From contig JBBRVW010000030.1 in the NCBI GenBank assembly GCA_038246545.1, forward strand, positions 1 through 63,522: DNA of 63,522 bases. The letters are read 5' to 3'. Of the stretch, positions 7,902 through 16,262 are shown in pieces. Both the position numbers and the translations under genes were made by a program. Source of the DNA: JBBRVW01 sp038246545 (GTDB lineage Bacteria > Actinomycetota > Actinomycetes > JACCUZ01). How positions within the stretch are numbered: position 1 is the stretch's first letter; each line of letters begins with the position of its first letter. The notes under the pieces were generated by a model. That model worked only from the letters and a program-made list of their open reading frames with translations. It ran no database searches and had not been told where the DNA came from.

Positions 7902-9362
7902 CTACCAGGCGACGGCGATGTACTTCGACTCGGTGTAGTCCAGCAGGCCCTCGTGGCCGCCCTCGCGGCCGATGCCGGACTGCTTGACCCCGCCGAACGG
8001 TGCGGCCGGGTCGGAGACGAGACCCCGGTTGAGCCCGACCATGCCGGTCTCCAACGCCTCGCTGACCCGCAGCCCGCGGGCCAGGTCACCGGTGTAGACG
8101 TAAGACACCAGGCCGTACTCCGTGTCGTTGGCGTACCGGACCGCGTCGGCCTCGTCGGTGAAGGTGACGACCGGCGCCACCGGGCCGAAGATCTCCTCGC
8201 GCAGGATCGCCGCGTCGGCCGGCACGTCGACCAGCACGGTCGGGTCGTAGTAGCAGCCGGTGCGGTCGGGTACCGACCCACCGATCAGCGCTCGCGCTCC
8301 GGCGGCGACCGCGGCGGTGACCAGCTCGTCGCACTTCTCGACGGCGGCGTCGTTGACCAGTGGCCCGACCTGGGTCCCGTCAGCGGTGCCAGGCCCGACC
8401 TTCAGCGCGCCCATCTTCTCCGCGAGCCGGGTCGAGAACTCCTGCGCGACCGACTCCTCGACGTAGAACCGGTTGGCGGCCGTGCACGCCTCCCCGCCAT
8501 TGCGCATCTTCGCGATCATCGCGCCCTCGAGCGCGGCATCCAGGTCGGCGTCGGCGAACACCAGGAACGGTGCGTTGCCGCCGAGCTCCATCGAGGTGTT
8601 CACGACCGTGTCGGCGGCCAGCTTGAGCAGGGTCCGGCCGACCTCGGTGGAGCCGGTGAACGACAGCTTGCGGACCCGCTCGTCGTTGACCATCGCGGCC
8701 ACGACCTCGCCGGAGCGGCGGGCCGGCACGACGTTCACGACCCCGGCAGGTACGCCGGCGTCGTCGAGGATCTGCGCCATCAGCAGCGCGGTGAGCGGGG
8801 TGTCCGACGCCGGCTTGAGGACCACGGTGCAGCCGGCGCCGATCGCCGGACCCATCTTCCGGGTCGCCATCGCCGCCGGGAAGTTCCACGGCGTCACCAG
8901 CACACAGACCCCGACCGGCTGGTGCACCACCATGATGCGGTTCGCGCCGGACGGTGCGGTGGTCACCATGCCGTCCATCCGGACCGTCTCCTCCGCGTAC
9001 CAGCGGAAGAACTCGGCGGCGTACGTCGCCTCGCCCTTGGCGTCGACCAGCGCCTTACCGTTCTCCAGCGAGATGAGCGTCGCGATCTCGTCGGCGCGGT
9101 CGGTCATCAGTTGCCACGCCCTGCGCAGGATCTCGGCGCGCTGGCGGGGCGGGGTCGCGGCCCAGCCGGGCAGCGCCGCGGCCGCCGCGTCGACGGCGGC
9201 CAGCCCGTCGTCCTTGGACCCGTCCGAGACCTGGGCGATGACCTCGCCGGTGGCCGGGTCGGTGACGTCGAAGCGGCCGCCCTCGGAGGCCGCGCGCCAC
9301 GTCCCGCCGATGAAGAGGTCGGTGGGGACCTTGCTGAGCACGTCTGCAGTCATGTCACGCAT
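7902..9362 (-). CDS. gabD: NAD(P)-dependent succinate-semialdehyde dehydrogenase-like aldehyde dehydrogenase
   Basis: Aldehyde dehydrogenase of 486 residues. The catalytic Glu is in MELGGNAP and the nucleophilic Cys in GGEACTAANR. The nucleotide site shows VTPWNFP and FTGSTEVGR, and the C-terminus contains EEIFGPV and GVKQSGIGREGG. The whole resembles GabD-type enzymes, which oxidise succinate semialdehyde to succinate. Starting at 9362 (MRDMTADVL) or at the ATG three codons later is equally plausible. It follows the M24 gene with an 82-base gap and may end the leftward catabolic unit that starts at 11668. Related aldehydes cannot be excluded as substrates. Confidence 0.85.
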   Translation of the reverse strand: MRDMTADVLSKVPTDLFIGGTWRAASEGGRFDVTDPATGEVIAQVSDGSKDDGLAAVDAAAAALPGWAATPPRQRAEILRRAWQLMTDRADEIATLISLENGKALVDAKGEATYAAEFFRWYAEETVRMDGMVTTAPSGANRIMVVHQPVGVCVLVTPWNFPAAMATRKMGPAIGAGCTVVLKPASDTPLTALLMAQILDDAGVPAGVVNVVPARRSGEVVAAMVNDERVRKLSFTGSTEVGRTLLKLAADTVVNTSMELGGNAPFLVFADADLDAALEGAMIAKMRNGGEACTAANRFYVEESVAQEFSTRLAEKMGALKVGPGTADGTQVGPLVNDAAVEKCDELVTAAVAAGARALIGGSVPDRTGCYYDPTVLVDVPADAAILREEIFGPVAPVVTFTDEADAVRYANDTEYGLVSYVYTGDLARGLRVSEALETGMVGLNRGLVSDPAAPFGGVKQSGIGREGGHEGLLDYTESKYIAVAW

Positions 9363-9444
9363 CCTCGCTGGCCGCGGCGCTCATCGCCAGGGCGTGGTGG
9401 GGTCTCTTACGTCACGAACATGGTGGCTGGATCGGGGCGAATGA

Positions 9445-10701
9445 TCAGAACGGGTTGGTCACGACGAGGTCTTGGGCCGGATACAGCGTGAGGATGCGCG
9501 GGCCGTCCTCGGTGACGACGACCTCCTCCTCGATCCGGGCGGCCGAGAAGCCGTCGCCGGCCGGGCAGTAGGTCTCCAGCGCAAAGACCATGCCGGCCTT
9601 GATCTCCACCGGCTCCTTCATCGAGTTGAGGCGCGAGATGATCGGCCGCTCGTGCAGGCCGAGGCCGAGGCCGTGGGCGAACTGCAGCCCGAAGGCCTCC
9701 ATCTCGCTGCCGAACCCGAAGTCCTCGGCCCTGGGCAGCAGTGCGGCGATCTCGTCGGAGCCGGCGCCGGCCCGGATGCCGGCCAGGCCGCCGTCCATCC
9801 ACTCCCGCGCCTGCTTGTACGCGTCCCGTTGCGACTGGGTCGCGCTGCCGACCGCGAAGGTCCGGTAATAGCAGGTCCGGTAGCCGTTGAACGAGTGGAT
9901 GATGTCGAAGAACGCCTGGTCGCCGGGACGGATCAGCCGGTCGGTGAAGTTGTGAGGGTGCGGGTTGCACCGCTCGCCGGAGATCGCGTTGACGGCCTCG
10001 ACCTGGTCCGAGCCCATCTCGTAGAGCCGCTTGTTGACGTGCGCGACGATCTCATTCTCGCGGATGCCGGGCTTCAGCATCTCGACGATGTCCTGGTACA
10101 CGCCGTCGACCATCGCTGCAGCCTGGTTGAGCAGCATGATCTCGTCGGTCGACTTGATACTGCGCGCGTCGAGCATCAGCTGCTGGGCGTCGACGACGGT
10201 GAGGCCCTGCCGCTGCATCTCGAACAGGAACGGCGGCTCGACGATGTCGACCGCGACCGGCAGGTCGGCGACGCCGGCCTCGAGGAGCATCGACTTGATC
10301 TCGGCGACGGCGTCGGCCATCAGTCCGACCGAGGGCGCGACCGCGCCGCGGAAGCCGAGGAAGCCCGCCTTGTAGTTCTCCGTCGGCACCCACGGCGAGT
10401 ACTTCTTGTGGTGCTTCACCGCGGACCCGAAATCCCACAGCACCGGGTCCTTGCCGCGGGCCAGCAGGGCGTACCGGATCATCTTGTCGCCGAGGGCGCC
10501 GCCGATCCAGGTCTGCGTGGTGTAGCGGATGTTGTAGAAGTCGAAGAGCAGGAAGGCCCCGCACTCGCTGCCCTCGAGCGCCGCCTTCGCGCGACCGATG
10601 CGGTACCGCCGGAGCCGCTCGAAGTCGACCCGCTGCTCGTAGTCGACGCCCATGTGCCCCGGAGCGGGCAGCGGGGCGGTGCGGTCCGGCGTGGGGCTCA
10701 T
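9445..10701 (-). CDS. M24-family (pita-bread fold) protein with an unusual metal site
   Basis: Protein of 418 residues with a creatinase-type N-terminal domain (LLFDFYNIRYTT, near residue 53) and a C-terminal M24 domain. Expected metal ligands are mostly present: Asp in AFFDIIHSF, His in FAHGLGLGLHERP, Glu in GMVFALETYCP and Glu in IEEEVVVTEDGP. The position that normally carries the second Asp (GYxxDxxRT) reads GYRTCYYRTF, a Cys. The NIRY segment and domain order recall DddP-type and other non-peptidase M24 enzymes as well as Xaa-Pro dipeptidases. It is probably a C-N or C-S bond-cleaving enzyme of the surrounding pathway, and proline peptidase activity is doubtful. It lies 10 bases after the dehydrogenase stop. 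Confidence 0.8.
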   Translation of the reverse strand: MSPTPDRTAPLPAPGHMGVDYEQRVDFERLRRYRIGRAKAALEGSECGAFLLFDFYNIRYTTQTWIGGALGDKMIRYALLARGKDPVLWDFGSAVKHHKKYSPWVPTENYKAGFLGFRGAVAPSVGLMADAVAEIKSMLLEAGVADLPVAVDIVEPPFLFEMQRQGLTVVDAQQLMLDARSIKSTDEIMLLNQAAAMVDGVYQDIVEMLKPGIRENEIVAHVNKRLYEMGSDQVEAVNAISGERCNPHPHNFTDRLIRPGDQAFFDIIHSFNGYRTCYYRTFAVGSATQSQRDAYKQAREWMDGGLAGIRAGAGSDEIAALLPRAEDFGFGSEMEAFGLQFAHGLGLGLHERPIISRLNSMKEPVEIKAGMVFALETYCPAGDGFSAARIEEEVVVTEDGPRILTLYPAQDLVVTNPF

Positions 10702-10711
10702 GACGGTCTGC

Positions 10712-11668
10712 CTACTCCGTGGAGCCGAGGCCGTCGTCGACCGGGGTGTCCTCGGGCTTGAGCTCCAGGCCGGACGCGGTGGCCTGCTGGTCGAGCAGGA
10801 TCGCGAAGTCCTCGGTGACCCGGCCGCTGCTCACGGTCTCCTGGACGAGCTGCGCGGTGGCGGCGGCGACCGGCATCGGGACGTCGAGCTGGCGGGCGGC
10901 TGCCAGGCCGAGGTCGAAGTCCTTGCGAAGCAGGATCGGCGTGAAGGTCGGGGTGTAGTCGAGGTGCACGAAGGCCGGCGTCTTGTAGCGGGTGAAGACC
11001 GAGCCCATCACCGAGTTGTTGAGGAACTCGAGGAACGCGGCGCGCGTCATGCCGCCCTTCTCGGCGAGCACGGTGATCTCGGCGAGCGACTGGGTCACCA
11101 CACCGAGCATGAGGTTGTGGCAGATCTTCGCGAGCCGGGCGGTGTCGCCCTCGCCGACGTAGGTCACGTGCTGGCCGATCGCGTCGAGCAGCGGCCGCAC
11201 CCGGGTGAAGGTGTCCTCGTCGCCGGAGGTGACCAGGGTGAGCAGGCCGGCGGAAACGACCTTGCCGTTGCCGCTGACCGGGGAGGCGAGGAACTGGGTG
11301 CCGACCGCGTCGCACGCGGTCCGCATCGCCTCGGAGGACTCGGTGGAGACGGTCGAGGTGTCCACGACGACCTGCGGGACGTTGCCGGGCTCGGCGATCA
11401 GGCCACCCTCGCCGGTGAGCACCTGCTCGAGGTCCGTCGAGGTGGAGACCATCGTGAAGACGACGTCGCGGCCGCGCAGGTCGGCAATCGCGTCGACGAC
11501 CTTCGCGCCGTGCTCGGCGAGCGGCTCGGCCTTGGCCCGGGTGCGGTTCCACACGGCGAGGTCGGCGCCGGCCCGGGCCAGGCGGGTCGCCATCGCGGCG
11601 CCCATCCGGCCGGTGCCGATCCAGCCGACGCTGCCGGCGCCGGCCACCGACCCTGTCGTCTCGCTCAT
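10712..11668 (-). CDS. 3-Hydroxyisobutyrate dehydrogenase-like NAD(P)-dependent oxidoreductase
   Basis: Beta-hydroxyacid dehydrogenase of 318 residues. The Rossmann motif is GWIGTGRMGAAMATRLARAG near residues 15-34. The substrate-binding loop VSGNGKVVSAGLLTLV and the catalytic Lys in ARLAKICHNLMLG are both in the expected places. The usual GG of the substrate loop reads GN. It is the first gene of a leftward unit continuing into the M24 and aldehyde dehydrogenase genes. A LacI-type operator lies 34 bases upstream of its ATG. It probably oxidises a hydroxyacid intermediate to the semialdehyde used downstream (inference). Confidence 0.83.
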   Translation of the reverse strand: MSETTGSVAGAGSVGWIGTGRMGAAMATRLARAGADLAVWNRTRAKAEPLAEHGAKVVDAIADLRGRDVVFTMVSTSTDLEQVLTGEGGLIAEPGNVPQVVVDTSTVSTESSEAMRTACDAVGTQFLASPVSGNGKVVSAGLLTLVTSGDEDTFTRVRPLLDAIGQHVTYVGEGDTARLAKICHNLMLGVVTQSLAEITVLAEKGGMTRAAFLEFLNNSVMGSVFTRYKTPAFVHLDYTPTFTPILLRKDFDLGLAAARQLDVPMPVAAATAQLVQETVSSGRVTEDFAILLDQQATASGLELKPEDTPVDDGLGSTE

Positions 11669-11700
11669 GGGGCTCCCACCGTCGTGTCCCTGCCTCAGGC

Positions 11701-11716
11701 TTGCAATCGTTTGCGG
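11701..11716. promoter_or_regulatory. LacI-type operator copy 1
   Basis: GCAATCGTTTGC at 11703-11714 differs by one base from the perfect palindrome GCAATCGATTGC found at 44817. It stands 34 bases upstream of the dehydrogenase start at 11668. It is one of four copies in the window, all intergenic and upstream of catabolic or transport genes. Confidence 0.65.
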
Positions 11717-11798
11717 TGCGAGGCTAGCCAGCGCCCTTCCGGGGTGTCAAGGAGTGGCCCCGTCGCGCCTCCCCCGCGCCCATGCCCCCTGGTCCGGC

Positions 11799-11816
11799 GA
11801 TCACGTAAACGTGATC
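11799..11816. promoter_or_regulatory. Perfect 8-bp inverted repeat, possible regulator site
   Basis: GATCACGT-AA-ACGTGATC is a perfect dyad in the gap between the two leftward genes ending at 11908 and starting at 11668. It is separate from the LacI-type site and from the longer terminator hairpin next to it. Its function is unknown; the short spacer favours a protein-binding site over an RNA hairpin. Confidence 0.35.
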
Positions 11817-11826
11817 CACCGTCGCC

Positions 11827-11870
11827 TCCCACGGCGTGCAACCCGCGCAAGGCGACGGCACGCCGTGGGA
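11827..11870 (-). terminator. Stem-loop terminator after the hydrolase gene
   Basis: TCCCACGGCGTGC (11827-11839) pairs perfectly with GCACGCCGTGGGA (11858-11870), giving a 13-bp GC-rich stem and an 18-base loop. It is 37 bases downstream of the minus-strand hydrolase stop. No U-tract is visible. Confidence 0.6.
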
Positions 11871-11907
11871 AGTAGGCGGACGGAGCGGGACCTGGGCCCC
11901 CGAGGCG

Positions 11908-12975
11908 TCAGGCCGTGAGGCGCCTGGCCAGCCAGTCGGCGGTGTACGGGCGGTGCCTGGGCCACACGTTCATACAGCCGTGGTTGCCGTCCGGGAGCAG
12001 CAGCAGCTCGGCGTCCTTGGCCTTCTGGGCGAGCCGCTCGGCGTGCTGCCAGGGGATCAGCCGGTCGAGCTTGCCGGTGACGACGAGCAGCGGCGCGGTG
12101 ATGTGGCCGGCCAGCCCGGCCATGTCCAGCGTCGAGGCGTTGGCGCGCGCCTCGTCGTCGGTCTGCACCTGCGAGCGGACCCGGAAGGTGTCCCGGGTGA
12201 GCTCCGGCAGGGCGTCCCAGCAGTCGCCGAAGTTGTACGGGCCGGCCAGCGCGACCGCGGCCCGGACCCGGTCGCCCGCGGCGGCCGCCACACGCGGCGC
12301 GTAGTAGCCGCCGAGGCTGACGCCCCAGACACCGAGCCGGTCGCCGTCGACCTCCGGCTGGGCGACGAGCGCGTCGAGGAACGCCAGCCCGGGCGCCGAC
12401 CAGTCGCCGCGGATCGGCAGGTCGTACTCCACCTCGCCCTGCCCCGGCCCGTCCACGCTGAAGGTCGCCAGGCCGCGGTCGAGGAAGGTCTTCTCGGTGG
12501 AGCGGAACTCCTCCTTGGTGGAGTCCAGCCCCGGGATCATCAGCACCGCGGGGTACGGACCACCGGGCGACTCGCCGGCCGGGACGCGCAGGACGCCGAC
12601 CATGGTGGCGCCGTCGAGCGGGACCTCGACGCGGCGGCCGGGCGGGTCGAGCAGGGGCAGCGCGTCGTTGAGGCAGCGCACCGCGTTCTGGTGCGCGGTG
12701 CGCATCTGCTCGTAGTCCTCGACGAAGACGAACTTTGCGAAGTGGAAGTACGTCGACGCCATCGACAGGTGCTCACCGGCGCTGCGGGTGCGGCCGTCGG
12801 CGAGCGCCGTACGCCCCAGCACCTCGTGCTCGGCGGCGGCGGTCGACCAGGCGGCGCACCAGTCGGACCAGCGGTCGAGCCCCGTGGTGACCCGCTCGAA
12901 GTCGGCGACGGTGACGCCGTTGGTGGTGAACCGCGGTCCCCAGTGGGAGATCGCCGAGGCGAGCTTCTCATCCAT
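11908..12975 (-). CDS. Alpha/beta hydrolase resembling 2,6-dihydroxypseudooxynicotine hydrolase
   Basis: Protein of 355 residues with a helical N-terminal cap (WCAAWSTAAAEHEVLG, YFHFAKFVFVEDYEQMRTAH) followed by an alpha/beta-hydrolase domain. Visible motifs are PGLDSTKEEF, DGPGQGEVEYD, the nucleophile elbow WGVSLGGYYAPR, the acid in VTGKLDRLIP and the His in LPDGNHGCMN. This cap-plus-core arrangement is what I know from the Arthrobacter nicotine-pathway C-C hydrolase and related esterases. The ATG at 12975 follows GGAAGGACC. It is divergent from the M24/FAD gene pair, with one LacI-type operator in the shared promoter. It probably cleaves a C-C, ester or amide bond in the pathway. Confidence 0.82.
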   Translation of the reverse strand: MDEKLASAISHWGPRFTTNGVTVADFERVTTGLDRWSDWCAAWSTAAAEHEVLGRTALADGRTRSAGEHLSMASTYFHFAKFVFVEDYEQMRTAHQNAVRCLNDALPLLDPPGRRVEVPLDGATMVGVLRVPAGESPGGPYPAVLMIPGLDSTKEEFRSTEKTFLDRGLATFSVDGPGQGEVEYDLPIRGDWSAPGLAFLDALVAQPEVDGDRLGVWGVSLGGYYAPRVAAAAGDRVRAAVALAGPYNFGDCWDALPELTRDTFRVRSQVQTDDEARANASTLDMAGLAGHITAPLLVVTGKLDRLIPWQHAERLAQKAKDAELLLLPDGNHGCMNVWPRHRPYTADWLARRLTA

Positions 12976-13043
12976 GTGCGAGCAGGTCCTTCCGGGCGTC
13001 GGGGGGCGGGCCACCGGGCCGTGACCGGCGCGAGACCTGACCA

Positions 13044-13058
13044 TTGCAATCGAGTGCA
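13044..13058. promoter_or_regulatory. LacI-type operator copy 2, divergent promoter
   Basis: GCAATCGAGTGC at 13046-13057 has one mismatch to GCAATCGATTGC. It lies 70 bases from the hydrolase start at 12975 and 22 bases before the GTG at 13080, so it could control both divergent transcripts. Confidence 0.65.
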
Positions 13059-13079
13059 GGATCGGGCACTCTCACGGAC

Positions 13080-14282
13080 GTGTCAACGGACCTCGGCGCC
13101 GACGCCGCGCCAGCCCGGGCCGGCGGCCGGCCCCTCGCGGCGCCGCGGCCCGTGCCCGGTCCCCCGCCGGCGTACTCGAGGCCCGAGATGGCCCGCCGAC
13201 GGCACCTGGTCGAGGACTGCGCGGCCGAGAAGGGTCTCGACGCGGTCCTGGTCTACGGCGCGAACCGCTCCGGCTCCGGCGTCCCGTGGCTGACCGGCTG
13301 GCCGGTGACCCGCGAGGCGGTCGTGGTGATGCGCCCGGCCGAGCGACCGGTGCTGCTGGTGGGCTTCCCCAACCACGTGCCGAACGCGGCGCGGGTCGCG
13401 GTCGACTGCGACGTGCGCCCGGTCGGCGACACCACGGCGTCGACCGTGCGCGAGCTGCTCGGCGACGCCCGCCGGGTCGGCGTCATCGGCGGTGCGCCCG
13501 GGGCCGTGCGCCAGGTCATGTGCGAGGCCGTCGAGCTGGACCCGGCGTTCGCGAGGTGGCGCGCGGTGAAGAGCGCCGAGGAGCTCGACCACCTGCGGTA
13601 CGCCGCCTGGCTGACCGACCGGTCGGCTGCCGCGCTGGTCGAGGCGGCGGTGCCCGGCGCGACCGAGCTGGACCTGATCGACGCCGTCGAGTCGTCGTAC
13701 GGCGGCACCGGGGGGACCAACCACATCCACTACGTGGCGGCCACGTCGATGGCCGCGCCGGACCGATGCGTGCCCGGGCAGTGGCCGACCACCCGTGAGG
13801 TCGAGGCCGGGTCGGCGGTGGTGTTCGAGCTGAGCACGGCCTGGGGGCAGGACACCGCCGGGCAGCTGCTGCGCACCGTCATGGTCGAGGCCGACCCGAC
13901 GCCGCTGTACGCCGAGCTGCATGCGCTGGCCACTGAGGTGCACGACGCGATCGTCGATCTGCTGCGGCCGGGTGCGCTGCCCGCTGACCTGCTGGCGTGC
14001 GCGGATCCGGTGCTGCGCCAAGGGTTCGTCACGGTCGACGACCTCGTGCACGGCTTCGGCGGCGGCTACCTGGCGCCGGTGCTGTCGCACCGCCGCGCGC
14101 CGTCCGGCGTGCACACCCAGCCGCTGGTCGAGGGGATGACGCTGGTCGTCCAGCCGAACGTCGCCACCCCTGACCTCTGCGCCGGGGTGCAGACCGGCGA
14201 GCTGTACGAGATCACCGCGGACGGCGCCCGGTCGCTGCACGCGTTCCCGACCGGGCTGCTCCGAGGAGGTACCGCACTGTGA
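13080..14282 (+). CDS. M24-fold (creatinase-like) protein lacking the metal site
   Basis: Protein of 400 residues with creatinase N-terminal and M24 C-terminal domains (MARRRHLVEDCAAEKGLDAVLVYG near residue 36; VVFELSTAWGQDTAGQLLRT; VHGFGGGYL; GMTLVVQPNV). The five classical metal ligands are mostly gone: the first Asp is Glu, the second is not Asp, the late Glu is Gln, and the last ED pair is shifted. The His is kept. This pattern fits creatinase, which needs no metal, better than aminopeptidase P. The GTG start at 13080 removes a TTG-initiated leader that overlaps the operator. Its stop overlaps the FAD oxidoreductase start (GTGA), so the two are coupled. It probably hydrolyses an amidino or amide C-N bond. 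Confidence 0.75.
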   Translation: MSTDLGADAAPARAGGRPLAAPRPVPGPPPAYSRPEMARRRHLVEDCAAEKGLDAVLVYGANRSGSGVPWLTGWPVTREAVVVMRPAERPVLLVGFPNHVPNAARVAVDCDVRPVGDTTASTVRELLGDARRVGVIGGAPGAVRQVMCEAVELDPAFARWRAVKSAEELDHLRYAAWLTDRSAAALVEAAVPGATELDLIDAVESSYGGTGGTNHIHYVAATSMAAPDRCVPGQWPTTREVEAGSAVVFELSTAWGQDTAGQLLRTVMVEADPTPLYAELHALATEVHDAIVDLLRPGALPADLLACADPVLRQGFVTVDDLVHGFGGGYLAPVLSHRRAPSGVHTQPLVEGMTLVVQPNVATPDLCAGVQTGELYEITADGARSLHAFPTGLLRGGTAL

Positions 14283-15862
14283 CCGCTGCCGTCGGCACGT
14301 CGAAGCTGCTCGACCCCACCCACCCGCTCTACACCCCGCTCGCCGCCGAGTCCCCGGACGAAGTCGACGTCGTCGTCATCGGTGCCGGCCACAACGGGCT
14401 GATCTGCGCGGCCTACCTCGCGCAAGCCGGGCTCGAGGTGTGCGTGGTCGAGGCGCAGGGCGTCGTGGGCGGCAACACCGTCACCGAGGAGCTGACGCTG
14501 CCGGGGTTCCTGCACGACTCGTGCTCCAGCGCGCACGTGCTCGTCCAGTCGAACCCGGTGATCCGCAACGACGAGCTCGGGTTGCTCTTGACGTACGGCC
14601 TGCGATACGTCCACACCGAGCCGGCCGTCGTGCTGCCGCTGCCTGGCGGCGACGCCGTCACCGTGCACCGCGACCTGGACGCGACGGTCGAGGAGGTCGC
14701 GCGGTTCTCGCGGTCGGACGCCGACGAGCTGCGGGCGATGATGGGCGAGTGGGCCGGCGGCCTCGGCGCGGCGCACGCCCGGCTCAGCTCCGGCGAGGCA
14801 CCGCTCGGCGACGAGGCGACCAAGCAGTACGACCAGCTGCGTGCGCGCTCCGCGTGGGACGTGGTGCACGAGCGGTTCGAGCACCAGGTGGTGCGGGACC
14901 TGTTGATCTGGCTGGGGTTCGCGACCATCCAGGACCCCCGGCGGCCCGGCACCGGAGCGCTGCCGTCGGCGATCACGTCGGGTCGGATCGCGTTCGGCTG
15001 GGCTACTCCCGTCGGCGGCTCCGGTGCGCTGCCGGCCGCGCTGGTGCGGCACCTCGTCGACCACGGCTCGTCGGTGGTCGCGTCGTCACCGGTCGCACGG
15101 ATCGACACGTCGTCCGGCCGGGCGTCCGCGGTCGAGCTCGCGAACGGCCGACGTATCGGCGCCCGACGCGCCGTCGTGTCGTCGGCGCACCTGGCGACGA
15201 TGCCGGGGATGCTCACGTCCGAGCCGCCCGCCGACCTCGTCGAGGCACGCGACACCTGGCAACCCGGCCTCTCGCTGTTCGCCGTCCACGCCGCACTCAA
15301 GTCCGACATCACCTTCCCGACCGCGAGCGGCCCGGTGCTCTCGACCGCCGGCGGCCTCGGCACCGCCGACGGCCTGCGCGCCCAGCTCGAGGCCTTCGAG
15401 CGCGGCGAGCCCGACGCCCGCGACCCGTGGCTGCTGCTCGTCGCGTCCACGGTCGTCGACCCGGATCGTGCCCCCCACGGAGGCGGCACCTTCAAGATCC
15501 TCACCACCGCCCCGCACACCCGCGCCGACGGCCGCGACTGGGACGGCGACGCCGGCCTCGAGCACGGTCAAGCGCTGATGGACCTGGTCCACGACCGCAC
15601 CGGGCTCCCCCGCGACGCCGTCCTGCAGATGATCGTCGAGACCCCGACCTCACTCGCCGCCCGCAGCCCGTCGAACATCGGCGGCTCCTGCCACGGCGGC
15701 CACTTCGTCCGCCCCGACGGCACCGTCATCCCCGGCTGGGCGTCGTACGCCGTGTCGGTCCCCGGCCTCTACCTCACCGGCTCCACCGCCCACCCCGGCG
15801 GCAGCGTCAGCGGCCGGCCCGGCCGGAACGCGGCCCAGTCGGTCCTGGCCGCGCTCCGGTAG
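14279..15862 (+). CDS. FAD-dependent oxidoreductase, phytoene-desaturase-like/amine-oxidase superfamily
   Basis: Flavoprotein of 527 residues. The dinucleotide motif VVVIGAGHNGLICAAYLAQAG is followed by VVEAQGVVGGNTVTEEL. The C-terminal FAD segment reads GLYLTGSTAHPGGSVSGRPGRNAA. This family (CrtI-like NAD(P)/FAD-dependent oxidoreductases) includes desaturases and oxidases; no carotenoid genes are nearby, so a catabolic desaturase or amine oxidase role is more likely. The start overlaps the stop of the M24-fold gene, with a GGAGG about 10 bases upstream. Both probably respond to the LacI-type operator at 13046. Confidence 0.82.
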   Translation: MTAAVGTSKLLDPTHPLYTPLAAESPDEVDVVVIGAGHNGLICAAYLAQAGLEVCVVEAQGVVGGNTVTEELTLPGFLHDSCSSAHVLVQSNPVIRNDELGLLLTYGLRYVHTEPAVVLPLPGGDAVTVHRDLDATVEEVARFSRSDADELRAMMGEWAGGLGAAHARLSSGEAPLGDEATKQYDQLRARSAWDVVHERFEHQVVRDLLIWLGFATIQDPRRPGTGALPSAITSGRIAFGWATPVGGSGALPAALVRHLVDHGSSVVASSPVARIDTSSGRASAVELANGRRIGARRAVVSSAHLATMPGMLTSEPPADLVEARDTWQPGLSLFAVHAALKSDITFPTASGPVLSTAGGLGTADGLRAQLEAFERGEPDARDPWLLLVASTVVDPDRAPHGGGTFKILTTAPHTRADGRDWDGDAGLEHGQALMDLVHDRTGLPRDAVLQMIVETPTSLAARSPSNIGGSCHGGHFVRPDGTVIPGWASYAVSVPGLYLTGSTAHPGGSVSGRPGRNAAQSVLAALR

Positions 15863-15883
15863 GGCCGCCGCCGGCCGCAAGCC

Positions 15884-16250
15884 TCAGTGGTGCATGTGCA
15901 TCGCGGCGTCGCCGATGACCCGGGCGGCCGGCATCCGCAGGTACGCGACGACACCGACGACAGCAGCCAGCACTGCAGCGGCGGCGAACGCGGCGGAGAA
16001 CCCGTCGACGACCCCAGCCCGGTCGGTGAGGTTGCCGGCCGCGGTCGCGACCGCGGACAGCACGGCGACCCCCAGCGCAGCGCCGACCTCGTGACCCGTC
16101 ATCAGGACGCCCGACGCCATGCCGGCGTGCTGGGCGGGAATGCCGGCCATCGCGCTGACCGCGACGGCGACGATGACCAGGCCGACACCGGCCCCGAGGA
16201 CGAGCAGGCCGGGCAGCAGGTCGGTCGCGAAGCGCGCGTCCGAGCCGACC
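15884..16250 (-). pseudogene. Remnant (C-terminal part) of an MFS drug-efflux transporter
   Basis: The minus strand encodes the last two to three helices of a DHA2/EmrB-QacA-type transporter: FATDLLPGLLVLGAGVGLVIV, AGIPAQHAGMASGVLMTGHEVGAALG, AAFAAAAVLAAVVGVVAYLRM. It ends at a TGA at 15884. The reading frame loses all similarity upstream of about 16250, where a plus-strand hydrolase fragment begins. Roughly 120 of the usual 450-500 residues remain, with no start codon or promoter. Confidence 0.75.
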
Positions 16251-16262
16251 CTGGACAGCGAG

